Shown here: positions 1 to 8,381 of the stretch, in pieces | Layout of the letters: every line of letters begins with the position of its first letter | Position numbering within the stretch: the stretch's first letter is position 1 | Assembly (NCBI RefSeq): GCF_014863545.1 | Contig: NZ_CP062260.1 | Location: 620,001 to 684,000, forward strand | DNA: 64,000 nucleotides | DNA from: Paenibacillus sp. JNUCC32 | Lineage (GTDB): Bacteria; Bacillota; Bacilli; Paenibacillales; Paenibacillaceae | Direction: 5' to 3' | Position numbers and translations under genes: made by a program | The notes under the pieces: model-generated | What the model saw: only the letters and a program-made list of their open reading frames with translations | Database searches by the model: none | What the model was told of the DNA's origin: nothing

Positions 1-342
1 GTCGGCTCCGCGGCGGCGGCGGCAGGGAGTATGCTGATTGGGGCAGGCGGATGGCTGCTGGCCGAGTGGAGCGGCATGAATGCGGATCTGTTGCCGTATG
101 TCCTGGCTGCCCTTGCGGGCGGCATGGTCGGAGCTTTTGCCGATTCGTACCTCGGTGCGACCATGCAGGTAATGTATCGCTGCCCGGCGTGCGGCAAATC
201 GGTGGAAGTGTCTCGACATTGCGGCCAGGATACGGTGCGCATGCGCGGACATGCCTGGATGTCCAACGATGCGGTCAATCTGGTCAGCTCATTGCTTGGC
301 GGCGCGGCAGCTTATGGGATTGCGGCGTGGATTGCGTTATAA
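1..342 (+). CDS. DUF92 family membrane protein, C-terminal part (cut by window edge)
   Basis: The reading frame is open from base 1, so the start lies outside the window. The visible 113 residues hold hydrophobic segments and the block typical of the C-terminal end of DUF92/TIGR00297 integral membrane proteins: GAFADSYLGATMQ, then a CPAC pair, an HCG triplet, and a WMSNDAVNL stretch before a last membrane segment. The two cysteine motifs (CPAC, HCG) could bind a metal; that is inference. The molecular role of the family is not settled, although some members act in phytyl phosphate metabolism in phototrophs. It ends 65 bases before the ABC-F gene. Family assignment is fairly secure; function is unknown. 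Confidence 0.75.
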   Translation, partial: VGSAAAAAGSMLIGAGGWLLAEWSGMNADLLPYVLAALAGGMVGAFADSYLGATMQVMYRCPACGKSVEVSRHCGQDTVRMRGHAWMSNDAVNLVSSLLGGAAAYGIAAWIAL

Positions 343-407
343 TGTATCCGTCTTACCGATGAAGGAACGATCAACGAAATCTATAAATGTAAGTAGGGAT
401 CATAACT

Positions 408-2345
408 ATGAATATATTGACCGTGGAACAGGTAACGAAAAGCTATGGAGACAAAATTCTGTTTCAGGATGCTTCCTTCGGGATGGAGGACCAGGATAAA
501 ATCGGGATCATCGGCGTAAACGGCACGGGGAAATCCACGTTTATGCGCGTTATCGCGGGGATTGAGCCGCCGGATGCCGGTAAAATATCGATGGGCAATC
601 GCATCCGGGTGCGTTATCTGGCCCAGAACCCCGAGTTTGATCCGGACAATACCGTCCTGCAGCAGGTATTTGAGGGCGATCTTCCAGAGATGAAGGCGGT
701 CCGGGAGTACACCGAAACGATGGAACTGCTGGAGCTGCATCCGAATCGCGAAGACCTGCAGCAGAAGCTGCTGAAGCTCAATCAGACGCTGGATACGCTG
801 CAGGCGTGGCAGCTGGAAAGCGATGCGAAAACCATCCTGTCCAAGCTGGGCATCCGGAATTATGACGCGAAGATGGGGACGCTCTCAGGCGGCCAGCGTA
901 AGCGGGTCGCATTGGCTGCGGCCTTGATTCAGCCTTCCGATTTGCTTATCTTGGATGAGCCGACGAACCATATCGACAATGAATCCGTGGCCTGGCTGGA
1001 ACAGTATCTGCAGAAGCGCCGGGGTGCGCTGCTCATGATTACGCATGATCGGTATTTTCTGGACCGGGTGGCCAATGTCATGCTGGAGCTGGACCACGGG
1101 CGGCTGTTCCGATATGAGGCGAATTACAGCCGCTTTCTGGAACTGAAGGCGGAGCGCGAGGAGCGTGAGGCTGCTTCCGAGCAGAAGCGCCAGAATTTGC
1201 TGCGGAACGAACTGGCCTGGATTCGCCGAGGAGCCAAGGCGCGTACGACCAAGCAGAAGGCGAGGATCGAACGATTCGAGAAGCTCAAGGATCAGGAGAT
1301 GGTACACAGCTCCGGCGAACTGGACGTCTCGGTCGCTTCTACCCGGCTGGGACGAAAAATTCTGGAGATTGAAGGTCTGCGGAAGAAGAGCGACGACAAA
1401 GTTCTCATTCAGGATCTTTCCTACATTGCCGTTCCCGAGGATCGGATCGGCATCGTTGGCCCGAACGGCAGCGGCAAATCCACGCTGCTCAATCTGATTG
1501 CCGGGCGGCTTCAGCCGGATGCCGGGGAAGTCGTGCTTGGCCCCACGGTCAAGCTCGGTTATTTCACCCAGGAGCATCAGGAGATGGACGGCAGTCAGCG
1601 AGTGATTGAGTATATCAAGGATGAAGCGGAGGTTGTCCGCACGGCGGACGGCTCGGCCATTACCGCGGCCCAGATGCTGGAACGCTTCCTGTTCCCGCCG
1701 GCGCTGCAGTGGACGCCGATCGCCAAGCTGTCCGGGGGCGAAAAGCGCAGGCTGTACCTGCTGCGGGTGCTGATGAGCGCGCCGAACGTGCTGCTTCTCG
1801 ATGAACCGACCAATGATCTGGACATTCAGACGCTGTCCGTCCTGGAGCAGTACCTGGATGAATTCCCGGGCGTCTGCATCGTGGTATCCCATGATCGCTT
1901 TTTCTTGGATCGAACGGTGGAAAAGATCATGGCGTTTGAGGGCAATGGACAGATCCGTGTCCATGTCGGCTCTTACAGCGAATATGCCGAATGGATGCAG
2001 CGCCATGGCGGCGAAGCCGCCGGGGGCAAGGCGGAAGCATCCAGTGCCAAGCCTGCTTCGGGAGGCTCAGGCAGCGGTTCCGCTCAGGAAGCGCCGCGGG
2101 AGCGCTTGAAATTCAGTTATAAAGAACAGCGGGAGTACGAGCAGATTGACGGTCTTATCGAAGCCGCCGAGAACAAGCTCGCTTCGATTCAATCGGAGAT
2201 GGAGACCGCCGGCAGCGATGCGGCCAGGCTTCAGGAGCTGATGAAGTCCCAAGAGGAGACGGAAGGCGAGCTGGAGCATTTGATGGAGCGCTGGACCTAT
2301 CTGAACGAGCTTGCGGAGAAGATTGAGCAGAGCAAGAAATCTTGA
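408..2345 (+). CDS. ABC-F family ATPase, Uup/YfmR-like
   Basis: 645-residue soluble protein with two ABC ATPase domains in tandem and no membrane segment, the layout of ABC-F translation factors that act on the ribosome. Domain 1 has Walker A GVNGTGKST, signature LSGGQRKR and Walker B LLILDEPTNHID. Domain 2 has GPNGSGKST, LSGGEKRR and LLLDEPTNDLD. Between them is a charged arginine-rich linker (about residues 230-300). The C-terminus, after a Ser/Gly/Ala-rich spacer at about 535-565, is a predicted coiled coil as in Uup/YfmR. Start ATG follows a weak AGTAGGGAT site. Which ABC-F subgroup it belongs to is inferred from the C-terminal extension; an antibiotic resistance role cannot be read from the sequence. 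Confidence 0.92.
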   Translation: MNILTVEQVTKSYGDKILFQDASFGMEDQDKIGIIGVNGTGKSTFMRVIAGIEPPDAGKISMGNRIRVRYLAQNPEFDPDNTVLQQVFEGDLPEMKAVREYTETMELLELHPNREDLQQKLLKLNQTLDTLQAWQLESDAKTILSKLGIRNYDAKMGTLSGGQRKRVALAAALIQPSDLLILDEPTNHIDNESVAWLEQYLQKRRGALLMITHDRYFLDRVANVMLELDHGRLFRYEANYSRFLELKAEREEREAASEQKRQNLLRNELAWIRRGAKARTTKQKARIERFEKLKDQEMVHSSGELDVSVASTRLGRKILEIEGLRKKSDDKVLIQDLSYIAVPEDRIGIVGPNGSGKSTLLNLIAGRLQPDAGEVVLGPTVKLGYFTQEHQEMDGSQRVIEYIKDEAEVVRTADGSAITAAQMLERFLFPPALQWTPIAKLSGGEKRRLYLLRVLMSAPNVLLLDEPTNDLDIQTLSVLEQYLDEFPGVCIVVSHDRFFLDRTVEKIMAFEGNGQIRVHVGSYSEYAEWMQRHGGEAAGGKAEASSAKPASGGSGSGSAQEAPRERLKFSYKEQREYEQIDGLIEAAENKLASIQSEMETAGSDAARLQELMKSQEETEGELEHLMERWTYLNELAEKIEQSKKS

Positions 2346-2370
2346 ATATGCAAGCGTAACACCAATAATA

Positions 2371-2415
2371 AAGGGGCGTCCCCAGGCTTATGGCCTTGGC
2401 GGGACGCCCCTTTTT
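2371..2415. terminator. bidirectional intrinsic terminator
   Basis: GGGGCGTCCC and its complement GGGACGCCCC flank a 19-base loop, followed by TTTTT on the + strand and preceded by an A-rich stretch that gives a T tract on the - strand. It sits between the convergent ABC-F and M42 peptidase genes and can serve both. Confidence 0.85.
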
Positions 2416-2430
2416 CTGTATGGAGATGAC

Positions 2431-3465
2431 TTATTTCACGTAGGCAGCCAGCAGCTTAACGGTGTTAAGAATTGCCTGTTTATGCGTTCTTTCCATCGCA
2501 TGGGATGCATGAACGCCGGGACCGATCAGCGCAGCCTTGATGTTGCTGCCGGCGGAGAGTGCCGCGGATGCATCGGAGCCGTAATGCGGGTACACGTCCA
2601 CCGCATAAGCAATGCCTTCGCTTTCAGCCAGCTGGATCAGACGGCTGGTCATGCCGTAGTCGTAGGGACCGGAAGAATCCTTTGCGCAGATGGATACATC
2701 GGTTTCCTTGCAGCTCAGGTCATCGCCGATGCAGCCCATATCGACCGCAATCAGTTCATGGATGTCGGCAGGAATGTAGGCGGCGCCATGTCCGACCTCT
2801 TCATAGTTCGAGATAAGAAGCTTCACATTGTAGGCAGGCTTCCAGTTATCCCGTTTCATGCTTTCGAGCAAGCCGAAGAGGGCGGCGACGCTGGCTTTGT
2901 CATCCAGATGGCGCGATTTGATGTAACCGCTCGGCGTAATGACCGCACGCGCATCAAAGGACACAAAATCACCAACGCCGATTCCGAGTTTCTTCACATC
3001 TTCGGCAGACTCCACCCATTCGTCGATCCGGACCTCCATATGGGCTTCCTGGCGCTTGAAATCACGGGCATCGCTGTACACGTGAACGGAAGGATGCGTG
3101 GACAGGATCGTGCCCGTATATTTCTTGCCGCTGCGCGTATGGATGATGCAGTATTCATTCTCGATGCTGTTCATCATGTATCCGCCGACGGAGGTAAGCC
3201 GGAGCGTACCTTCCGATTTCACGGCACGAACCATAGCTCCGAGCGTGTCCACATGGGCGCTCAGGCCGACGGTTCGGCTGCCGTCTTGTCCGGGAACGGA
3301 CAGGATGGCTCCGCCTTTCTCATTCCATTCCAGGGAAACTCCAAGCGAAGCGGCTTCCTGCTCGATCCGCTTCATGATGTCGTGGGTATATCCGGTAGGG
3401 CTCGGCGTATCCAGCAGTTCTTTTAGCAGGTCCAGCACGTAAGTTTCATTCGGTTGTATCGACAC
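2431..3465 (-). CDS. M42 family metallopeptidase (glutamyl aminopeptidase/deblocking type)
   Basis: 344-residue cytosolic di-zinc aminopeptidase of the M42 family, which usually form dodecameric TET particles trimming short peptides. Metal and catalytic motifs are in the expected order: SAHVDTLG near residue 70, LDDKAS near 190, the catalytic glutamate in NYEEVGHGAA near 220, VDMG near 245, and a C-terminal histidine in HASHAMERTH near 325. The start is GTG at 3465, supported by AAGGAGGC nine bases upstream. It stands alone, convergent with the ABC-F gene. Substrate preference cannot be deduced. Confidence 0.92.
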   Translation of the reverse strand: MSIQPNETYVLDLLKELLDTPSPTGYTHDIMKRIEQEAASLGVSLEWNEKGGAILSVPGQDGSRTVGLSAHVDTLGAMVRAVKSEGTLRLTSVGGYMMNSIENEYCIIHTRSGKKYTGTILSTHPSVHVYSDARDFKRQEAHMEVRIDEWVESAEDVKKLGIGVGDFVSFDARAVITPSGYIKSRHLDDKASVAALFGLLESMKRDNWKPAYNVKLLISNYEEVGHGAAYIPADIHELIAVDMGCIGDDLSCKETDVSICAKDSSGPYDYGMTSRLIQLAESEGIAYAVDVYPHYGSDASAALSAGSNIKAALIGPGVHASHAMERTHKQAILNTVKLLAAYVK

Positions 3466-3503
3466 GGGTTGTTATGCCTCCTTGGTTCGATGGGACAGCC
3501 TTC

Positions 3504-3830
3504 CTATTCAACGGGAGCGTCCTTCTGATCTTTCTTGTTTTCCTCTTCCGCAGCTTGTATTTCAGGGGTGTATCCCGTTACTTCACGGATATGTATGAGC
3601 TGCTCCGCTAACGAACGGATTTCCTTCTGCATTTGATATTGACGGTAAATCCCGAACGTGCCGACGATCAGTCCCCCGATCAGCGAGCAACCGATAATCA
3701 GCAGAATCAGCGGTACGTTGACGGTGCCGAATAACAGGTTCACGGCAACCGGATTGACATTGATGACGGCGAACACAGCCGTAATCAGGGCAAACAATAA
3801 GGCTGCGATTAACGACCATTGAATTTTCAT
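3504..3830 (-). CDS. LapA domain (DUF1049) small membrane protein
   Basis: 108 residues if started at the ATG at 3830, which has AGGAGGTG eight bases upstream; a longer reading to 3884 lacks a site of this quality. Two hydrophobic segments (about residues 5-27 and 38-62) are followed by a charged, coiled-coil-prone C-terminal tail. The segment with NPVAVNLLFG is typical of LapA/DUF1049 proteins. In Gram-negatives LapA works with LapB in lipopolysaccharide control, a role that cannot apply here, so the function in Bacillota is open. It lies between the M42 peptidase and pepF, same strand. Confidence 0.8.
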   Translation of the reverse strand: MKIQWSLIAALLFALITAVFAVINVNPVAVNLLFGTVNVPLILLIIGCSLIGGLIVGTFGIYRQYQMQKEIRSLAEQLIHIREVTGYTPEIQAAEEENKKDQKDAPVE

Positions 3831-3859
3831 GGGGAACACCTCCTTCCTCCAAACAGTAT

Positions 3860-3896
3860 AAAATCCCTCGCCCGTAAAGGGCAAGGGATTTTATTC
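3860..3896 (-). terminator. probable terminator downstream of pepF
   Basis: On the - strand AAAATCCCTTGCCC pairs imperfectly with GGGCGAGGGATTTTA around a short loop, ending in TTTTA. It lies between the pepF stop and the start of the LapA-like gene. Confidence 0.6.
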
Positions 3897-3941
3897 CACC
3901 GGTCAATTGAGATTCGCTTAAGCCCTCGAAAGCAGGGCTGT

Positions 3942-5732
3942 TTATTTCGTCAACTGCTCCATCTGGTTGATGACGTCTTCAAACACGCTCATCGCCTCAC
4001 GGATCGGCTCCGGAGAAGACATATCCACGCCGGCCTTCTTGAGGATGTTGATGGAGTAGTCGCTGCCTCCGCTCTTCAGGAAGCCGAGATAACGGTCAAC
4101 GGCAGGCTGGCCTTCCTCCAGGATTTGCTTGGAGAAACTGGTCGCAGCCGAGAAGCCGGTCGCGTATTTGTACACATAAAAGCTGTTGTAGAAATGAGGA
4201 ATCCGTGCCCATTCCATGCCGATCTCTTTATCCACCTGCATGCCTTTGCCGTGATATTTCACGTTCAGCTCGTAGTAGATGTCGGAAAGATCCTGTGGCG
4301 TCAGGGAGTCGCCGCTTTCCACGCGTTCATGCACGATCTTCTCGAACTCGGCAAACATTGTTTGACGGAATACCGTCGTCCGGAATTGATCGGCATAGTA
4401 GGTGAGCAGATACATCTTCTGCTTCGGATCCTTGGCGTTCTTCAGCAGGTAATCCATCAGCAGCGCCTCGTTCGTGGTGGACGCCACTTCGGCCAGGAAG
4501 ATGGTGTACTGCGCATCACGGTATTTCAAGGCGTTGTCGGAGTAGTAGGAGTGAAGCGCATGACCCATCTCGTGGGCAAGGGTAAACATGCTGTTCAGAT
4601 TATCTTTGTGGTTCAGCAGAACATATGGATGGGTGCCGTATGCGCCCCAGCTGTACGCGCCGGTCCGTTTGTTCTCATTCTCGTACACGTCGATCCAGCC
4701 GTTGTCATAGCCTTCCTGCAGGCTGCTGAGATAATCGTCACCAAGCGGCGTAAGGCCTTCCTTGGTCATTTGTTTCGCTTCCTCGTATGTGATATCCCAT
4801 TTGTACTCTTCTACGAGCGGAGCGAACAAATCGTACATATGAAGCTCATCCACGCCCAGCAGCTTCTTGCGGAGCTCCATGTAACGGTGAAGGAGCGGCA
4901 GGCTCTCGTGAATGGTGTCGATCAGGTTCGTGTAGACTTCCTTCGGAATGTTATCCCCATAGAGAGCCATTTCCAGAACGGAGGGGTACTTGCGGACGCG
5001 GGAGTAGAACATATTTTTGTTAACGTTGGCGTTCAGCGTAGCCGCAATCGTGTTTTTCTGCTTGCCGTAGGTTTCGTAGACGGCTTTGAAGGCACGCTCG
5101 CGAACCTCGCGGTTCGGGCTCTCCAGGAATTGAATATAATTGCCGTGCGTAAGCTCGACGTCCTTGCCGTCCTCGTTTTTGATTTTCGGGAATTTCATGT
5201 CCGCATTGTTGAGCATGCCGAAAATGGTCTGCGGTGCAGAGGAGAGGTTGCCGACTTGAGCCAGCAGCGCTTCTTCCGTCTTGGACAGCACGTGCGCTTT
5301 CTCCCGTTTCATCTCCGTCAACGTGAATTTGAATTCCTTCAGGGTAGGGTCCTCGATCAGTTTATCCAGTTCCGCCTCGGACAGGGACAGAATTTCAGGC
5401 GTGATGAAAGAGAGGGCTTCTCCGGCTTCGACGTTCAGTTTTTTGGCTTTGGCGGTTAGTGCCTGATATGTAGGGTTTGCCGTATCTTCGTCATGGTGCA
5501 TATGAGCGTATACGTATAAGCGTTCGGCATGGTATGAAATTTCGTCTTCGAGCTCGAAGCATTCCTTGATGGAAGCTGCGTTGTTTAACTTGCCTTGGTA
5601 ATCGGCGGTCCGTTTCAGCAGATTCTTCAGCTCCGCAAAGCTTGCATCCCAAGCCTTTTGATCAGCAAATAAATCCTCGAGTTTCCATTGATGCTCTTTA
5701 GGGACATCAGCGCGTTTCAACAATTGTTCCAT
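3942..5732 (-). CDS. pepF: Oligoendopeptidase F (M3 family metallopeptidase)
   Basis: 596 residues from the ATG at 5732, the normal length for PepF, which cleaves peptides of about 7-17 residues in the cytosol. The N-terminal half is the helical PepF domain; the zinc site HEMGHALH lies at residues 387-394, with the third ligand glutamate in the FLAEVASTTNE stretch. The start has AAGGAGG eight bases upstream. The frame is open for 43 more codons to a second ATG at 5861, which has its own GAGGAGG site and begins with a signal-peptide-like run (RGAK followed by a 13-residue hydrophobic core and SAARS). The internal start fits the family; the longer form is treated as a finding. The gene is monocistronic or followed by the LapA-like gene after a terminator. 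Confidence 0.9.
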   Translation of the reverse strand: MEQLLKRADVPKEHQWKLEDLFADQKAWDASFAELKNLLKRTADYQGKLNNAASIKECFELEDEISYHAERLYVYAHMHHDEDTANPTYQALTAKAKKLNVEAGEALSFITPEILSLSEAELDKLIEDPTLKEFKFTLTEMKREKAHVLSKTEEALLAQVGNLSSAPQTIFGMLNNADMKFPKIKNEDGKDVELTHGNYIQFLESPNREVRERAFKAVYETYGKQKNTIAATLNANVNKNMFYSRVRKYPSVLEMALYGDNIPKEVYTNLIDTIHESLPLLHRYMELRKKLLGVDELHMYDLFAPLVEEYKWDITYEEAKQMTKEGLTPLGDDYLSSLQEGYDNGWIDVYENENKRTGAYSWGAYGTHPYVLLNHKDNLNSMFTLAHEMGHALHSYYSDNALKYRDAQYTIFLAEVASTTNEALLMDYLLKNAKDPKQKMYLLTYYADQFRTTVFRQTMFAEFEKIVHERVESGDSLTPQDLSDIYYELNVKYHGKGMQVDKEIGMEWARIPHFYNSFYVYKYATGFSAATSFSKQILEEGQPAVDRYLGFLKSGGSDYSINILKKAGVDMSSPEPIREAMSVFEDVINQMEQLTK

Positions 5733-5934
5733 GGAAATCCTCCTTGAATGATATGGATTAGTTGGAGTCCGGGTTCCTTCAGACAAGACTTCGGAGCGGG
5801 CAGCGGATAGAGCTAGCAGGCAGATGGCAAGCGTAATGCAGAGCACCTTGGCGCCTCTCATGGCATAATACCTCCTCGAATTGAAGCATCCGAGCGATAG
5901 TATGCCGCGTACCCGCCACTTTCATCCTATAAAT

Positions 5935-6117
5935 TTACGAGGAACCCAGATTCAAGAAACTGTATACAATAAGGTAAAAGGCAAACAAGATAAAGGCGAC
6001 GGCAATCAGGGCCATCCCCCTTCTCAGTCTTTGGGGTATCCGATCCCGGTACATGATCATGATGGCACCCAGACTGAAGGCCAGAATAATGAAGATGACG
6101 ATATTCGTATAATCCAT
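5935..6117 (-). CDS. small two-helix membrane protein, unknown function
   Basis: 60 residues with two hydrophobic segments (about 5-22 and 36-56) separated by a short basic loop with YRDRIPQRLRRG. I do not recognise a named family; it looks like the small conserved membrane proteins common in Paenibacillus. ATG at 6117 is preceded by GCAGGTG eight bases away, and the upstream gene stops three bases before it, so the two are probably translationally coupled. A 64-codon reading in a neighbouring frame is a shadow. Confidence 0.6.
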   Translation of the reverse strand: MDYTNIVIFIILAFSLGAIMIMYRDRIPQRLRRGMALIAVAFILFAFYLIVYSFLNLGSS

Positions 6118-6120
6118 CCA

Positions 6121-6354
6121 TTACACCTGCTTAAAGGCAGCCATCATTTCTCTCCACTCATCTTCCCGGCCTTCGAAATCTTCTTTGGGAAAGCGGTTTT
6201 GAGCCCAGTGCATCAAGGCTGGCCGACTCATGAAGGTATGGGTCTCTTCACCCCACTGGTCGGAAATTTCGCGAAGAACGATGTATCGGCCCTGAACTTC
6301 GACCGTCATCATGTTCCACTTGTCTTTTTTGTATATTTCATGTTTTTTGATCAT
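6121..6354 (-). CDS. hypothetical protein, small and soluble
   Basis: 77 residues rich in charged and aromatic residues, no membrane segment, ending in a DEWREMMAAFKQV helix. No family recognised. Of two possible starts two codons apart, the inner ATG (6354) is chosen because the CGGAG site abuts the outer ATG at 6360 but is six bases from the inner one. It is the first gene of a pair with the two-helix membrane protein and is divergent from the cold shock gene. Confidence 0.6.
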   Translation of the reverse strand: MIKKHEIYKKDKWNMMTVEVQGRYIVLREISDQWGEETHTFMSRPALMHWAQNRFPKEDFEGREDEWREMMAAFKQV

Positions 6355-6476
6355 ATGCATCTCCGTTTGCTACTTAGGCTTTTGGGTAAATGATAACGCA
6401 CTCGCGGGCTTAAAAGCAAATCATCTTCTGATTAAAATAGTGTGCCGAAAAAAGCCCCTTAGGGTGAATTGACGGA

Positions 6477-6505
6477 TTGCATTGTCAGAAAACATGGGAT
6501 ATAAT
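6477..6505 (+). promoter_or_regulatory. SigA-type promoter of the cold shock gene
   Basis: TTGCAT (6477-6482), a 17-base spacer and a perfect TATAAT (6500-6505). This puts the transcript start near 6512 and gives a leader of only about 40 bases. Confidence 0.6.
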
Positions 6506-6514
6506 ATGGATATT

Positions 6515-6536
6515 CGCCATAGATGGCGGTATTTTT
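6515..6536 (+). promoter_or_regulatory. leader hairpin with T run before the cold shock ribosome binding site
   Basis: CGCCAT AG ATGGCG is a perfect inverted repeat immediately followed by GTATTTTT, then the AGGAGG of the cold shock gene. It resembles a small intrinsic terminator or a temperature-sensitive leader element; function is inferred. Confidence 0.5.
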
Positions 6537-6550
6537 AGGAGGTTGTTCAT

Positions 6551-6748
6551 TTGAAAGGTACAGTTAAATGGTTTAACGCAGAAAAAGGTTACGGCTTCAT
6601 TTCCGTTGAAGGTGGCGAGGATGTATTCGTACACTTCTCCGCAATTCAAGAAGAAGGCTTCAAGAGTTTGGAAGAAGGTCAAGCGGTTGAGTTCGACATC
6701 ACAGAAGGTAACCGTGGTCCTCAAGCAGCCAACGTAACAAAACTGTAA
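6551..6748 (+). CDS. cold shock protein, CspA/CspB family
   Basis: 65 residues, one OB-fold cold shock domain. The RNA-binding motifs RNP1 (KGYGFISV) and RNP2 (VFVHF) are intact. These proteins bind single-stranded RNA and DNA and act as RNA chaperones. Start is TTG at 6551 with TAGGAGG eight bases upstream. Single-gene transcript between its own promoter and a strong terminator. Which of the usual several paralogues this is (CspB, CspC, CspD) cannot be told from the window. Confidence 0.95.
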   Translation: MKGTVKWFNAEKGYGFISVEGGEDVFVHFSAIQEEGFKSLEEGQAVEFDITEGNRGPQAANVTKL

Positions 6749-6792
6749 GCTAACTCCCGATACGGAGATCTTATAGAATTACCAAGGCATGA

Positions 6793-6825
6793 AGCACAGT
6801 TCTCTACCGAGAACTGTGCTTTTTT
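6793..6825. terminator. strong intrinsic terminator after the cold shock gene
   Basis: A perfect 12-bp stem, AGCACAGTTCTC against GAGAACTGTGCT, with a TACC loop and a T run. The A-rich flank may let it also stop transcripts from the convergent MFS gene. Confidence 0.9.
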
Positions 6826-6941
6826 GTATTCTTTTGGGTCAAGCAGGTCTAGTCAGGATCAATCAAAGGCAGGTTCGGATCGATACCCGGTCCGTACTTG
6901 CCTTTATTGATCTTATACTCAGGAGCGTTTCGCGCTGTATT

Positions 6942-8132
6942 CTAGGCGCCGAATCCAGAGGTATGCATCTCCTCCGGCTTGGCGAAGAGGTGCCGGTAGA
7001 TAAAGCCGAGGCAGGCAGCGAAGGACAGGAGGGCTGCAAGCAGGTAGAAGGACGATCTCCCCGCGGCTTCGAACAGCAAACCGCCGAAAGCTCCACTGAG
7101 AAGCCCTGAGACGCTGGACCAGAAAATAATGAAGAGCGCCATCCCGGTCGCCCGGTACTGCCACGGAATGATCCTGGTAATATAACGGACCGCGGTTACA
7201 TAGAACACGCCGAAGGTAATGCTGTGAAGCGACTGGACGGCGAGCACCGACAACGGATCGGACGCCAGCGCCATGAGCAGGAATCGGAGCGCAAACATCA
7301 GGCTTGCAAAGCCGAGCAGCGGCAGCTCCTTCATCTTGTCTCCATACTTGCTCAGCAGGAAAAAAATCGGGATCTCGCTGGCAGCCGAGATCATCAAGGA
7401 CCACCCGATAAGACCCTCGCCCGCACCAAGCCCCGATAAGGTGAGCGTCAGAAAGGCTTCATTCATGCGGTGGGCGATGGCAAGACAGAAGGTGCAGCCG
7501 AAAAACCACAATATTTCTTTCGAACGCAATATTTTGAGCAGGGCTGCCAGTTCCACAGGCTCTGATTTGGCCGCGACGCCATCGCGGATAAGAAAGGAGC
7601 ATATGAGCGTAAACACGCCGATCCCGATGCCGATCGACAGCGCAGCCGAAGCGCCCGCTGCACCGATGGCATATCCAATGCCAAGGGCGAAGAACGCGTA
7701 GCCGAGCGAGCCGAATACGCGGATGACGGTAAAGCTGCGACCGTACCGCTGCGCCGTCTGGATGGCCATCGTATCCGCCAACGGATAGACCGGGTAGTAG
7801 AAGAAATAAAACAAGCTGATCGTAATCAATACAACGCCGAAGCTTGCAACCTGCCATAGGATAAGCATCGTGACAAGCTGCCCGATTATCAGAATGTTCA
7901 TGATGCGCTTGATGGTCCGGTATTTGTCGCTTGTGTAGCTCCAAATCATGTTGGAGAACATGGATATCATCGGGCCGATGGCATACAGATAGCCGATCTG
8001 CGCGCTGCTGAAGCCGATCTCTTTGTAATAAAGCGGAAAATAAGAAATGACAAGGGCTGTCGTGCCGAATATCGTAAACATAAAGGCGCGGAGCCAATTC
8101 TGATCCGGTCTGGACGAAGCGGGAAGTTTCAT
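6942..8132 (-). CDS. MFS transporter, MFS_1-like (sugar/phenylpropionate permease type)
   Basis: 396 residues from the ATG at 8132, with about 12 hydrophobic segments and the loop-2/3 signature DKYRTIKR. Layout and the aromatic-rich motif YPVYPLADTMA fit the MFS_1-like (LacY/HcaT-related) group; the substrate is unknown. The start at 8132 has GGAG at suitable spacing; the upstream ATG at 8198 does not. The oddity is at the end: the TAG stop at 6942-6944 is followed in the same frame by 30 further sense codons with a protein-like composition before a second TAG at 6849-6851 (see findings). Alone on its transcript, divergent from ytpB. Confidence 0.85.
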   Translation of the reverse strand: MKLPASSRPDQNWLRAFMFTIFGTTALVISYFPLYYKEIGFSSAQIGYLYAIGPMISMFSNMIWSYTSDKYRTIKRIMNILIIGQLVTMLILWQVASFGVVLITISLFYFFYYPVYPLADTMAIQTAQRYGRSFTVIRVFGSLGYAFFALGIGYAIGAAGASAALSIGIGIGVFTLICSFLIRDGVAAKSEPVELAALLKILRSKEILWFFGCTFCLAIAHRMNEAFLTLTLSGLGAGEGLIGWSLMISAASEIPIFFLLSKYGDKMKELPLLGFASLMFALRFLLMALASDPLSVLAVQSLHSITFGVFYVTAVRYITRIIPWQYRATGMALFIIFWSSVSGLLSGAFGGLLFEAAGRSSFYLLAALLSFAACLGFIYRHLFAKPEEMHTSGFGA

Positions 8133-8381
8133 GCTGGGGATCTCCGTTCTTTCATGAACCCGTGGACCGGTGGATGAAACGGCATTCGCGAAGTTCATGG
8201 TCTGTTGTTCAACTCCGACTAGTATATAACATATCGCTGATTGGAGATAGATGGATAATAGAATGCGTTAACGGCCCACCCCCGTCAATGATCTGTGTTA
8301 TTTGTGCAAAATGGGCGATCATATTATAATAGGTTTGATTTGGATAGGTATAAAAAGACAACCATGTGGAGGCAGAGTTCA

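Noticed and set aside
885..2006. 373-codon open frame on the - strand
   Set aside because: Antisense to the ABC-F gene; composition and lack of a start site mark it as a shadow.
2311..3426. 371-codon open frame on the + strand
   Set aside because: Antisense to the M42 peptidase gene and crossing the terminator at 2371-2415; no family motif.
3819..5459. 546-codon open frame on the + strand
   Set aside because: It runs antisense to the clear pepF gene, with a biased His/Arg/Val-rich composition typical of a mirror frame in GC-rich coding DNA and no ribosome binding site.
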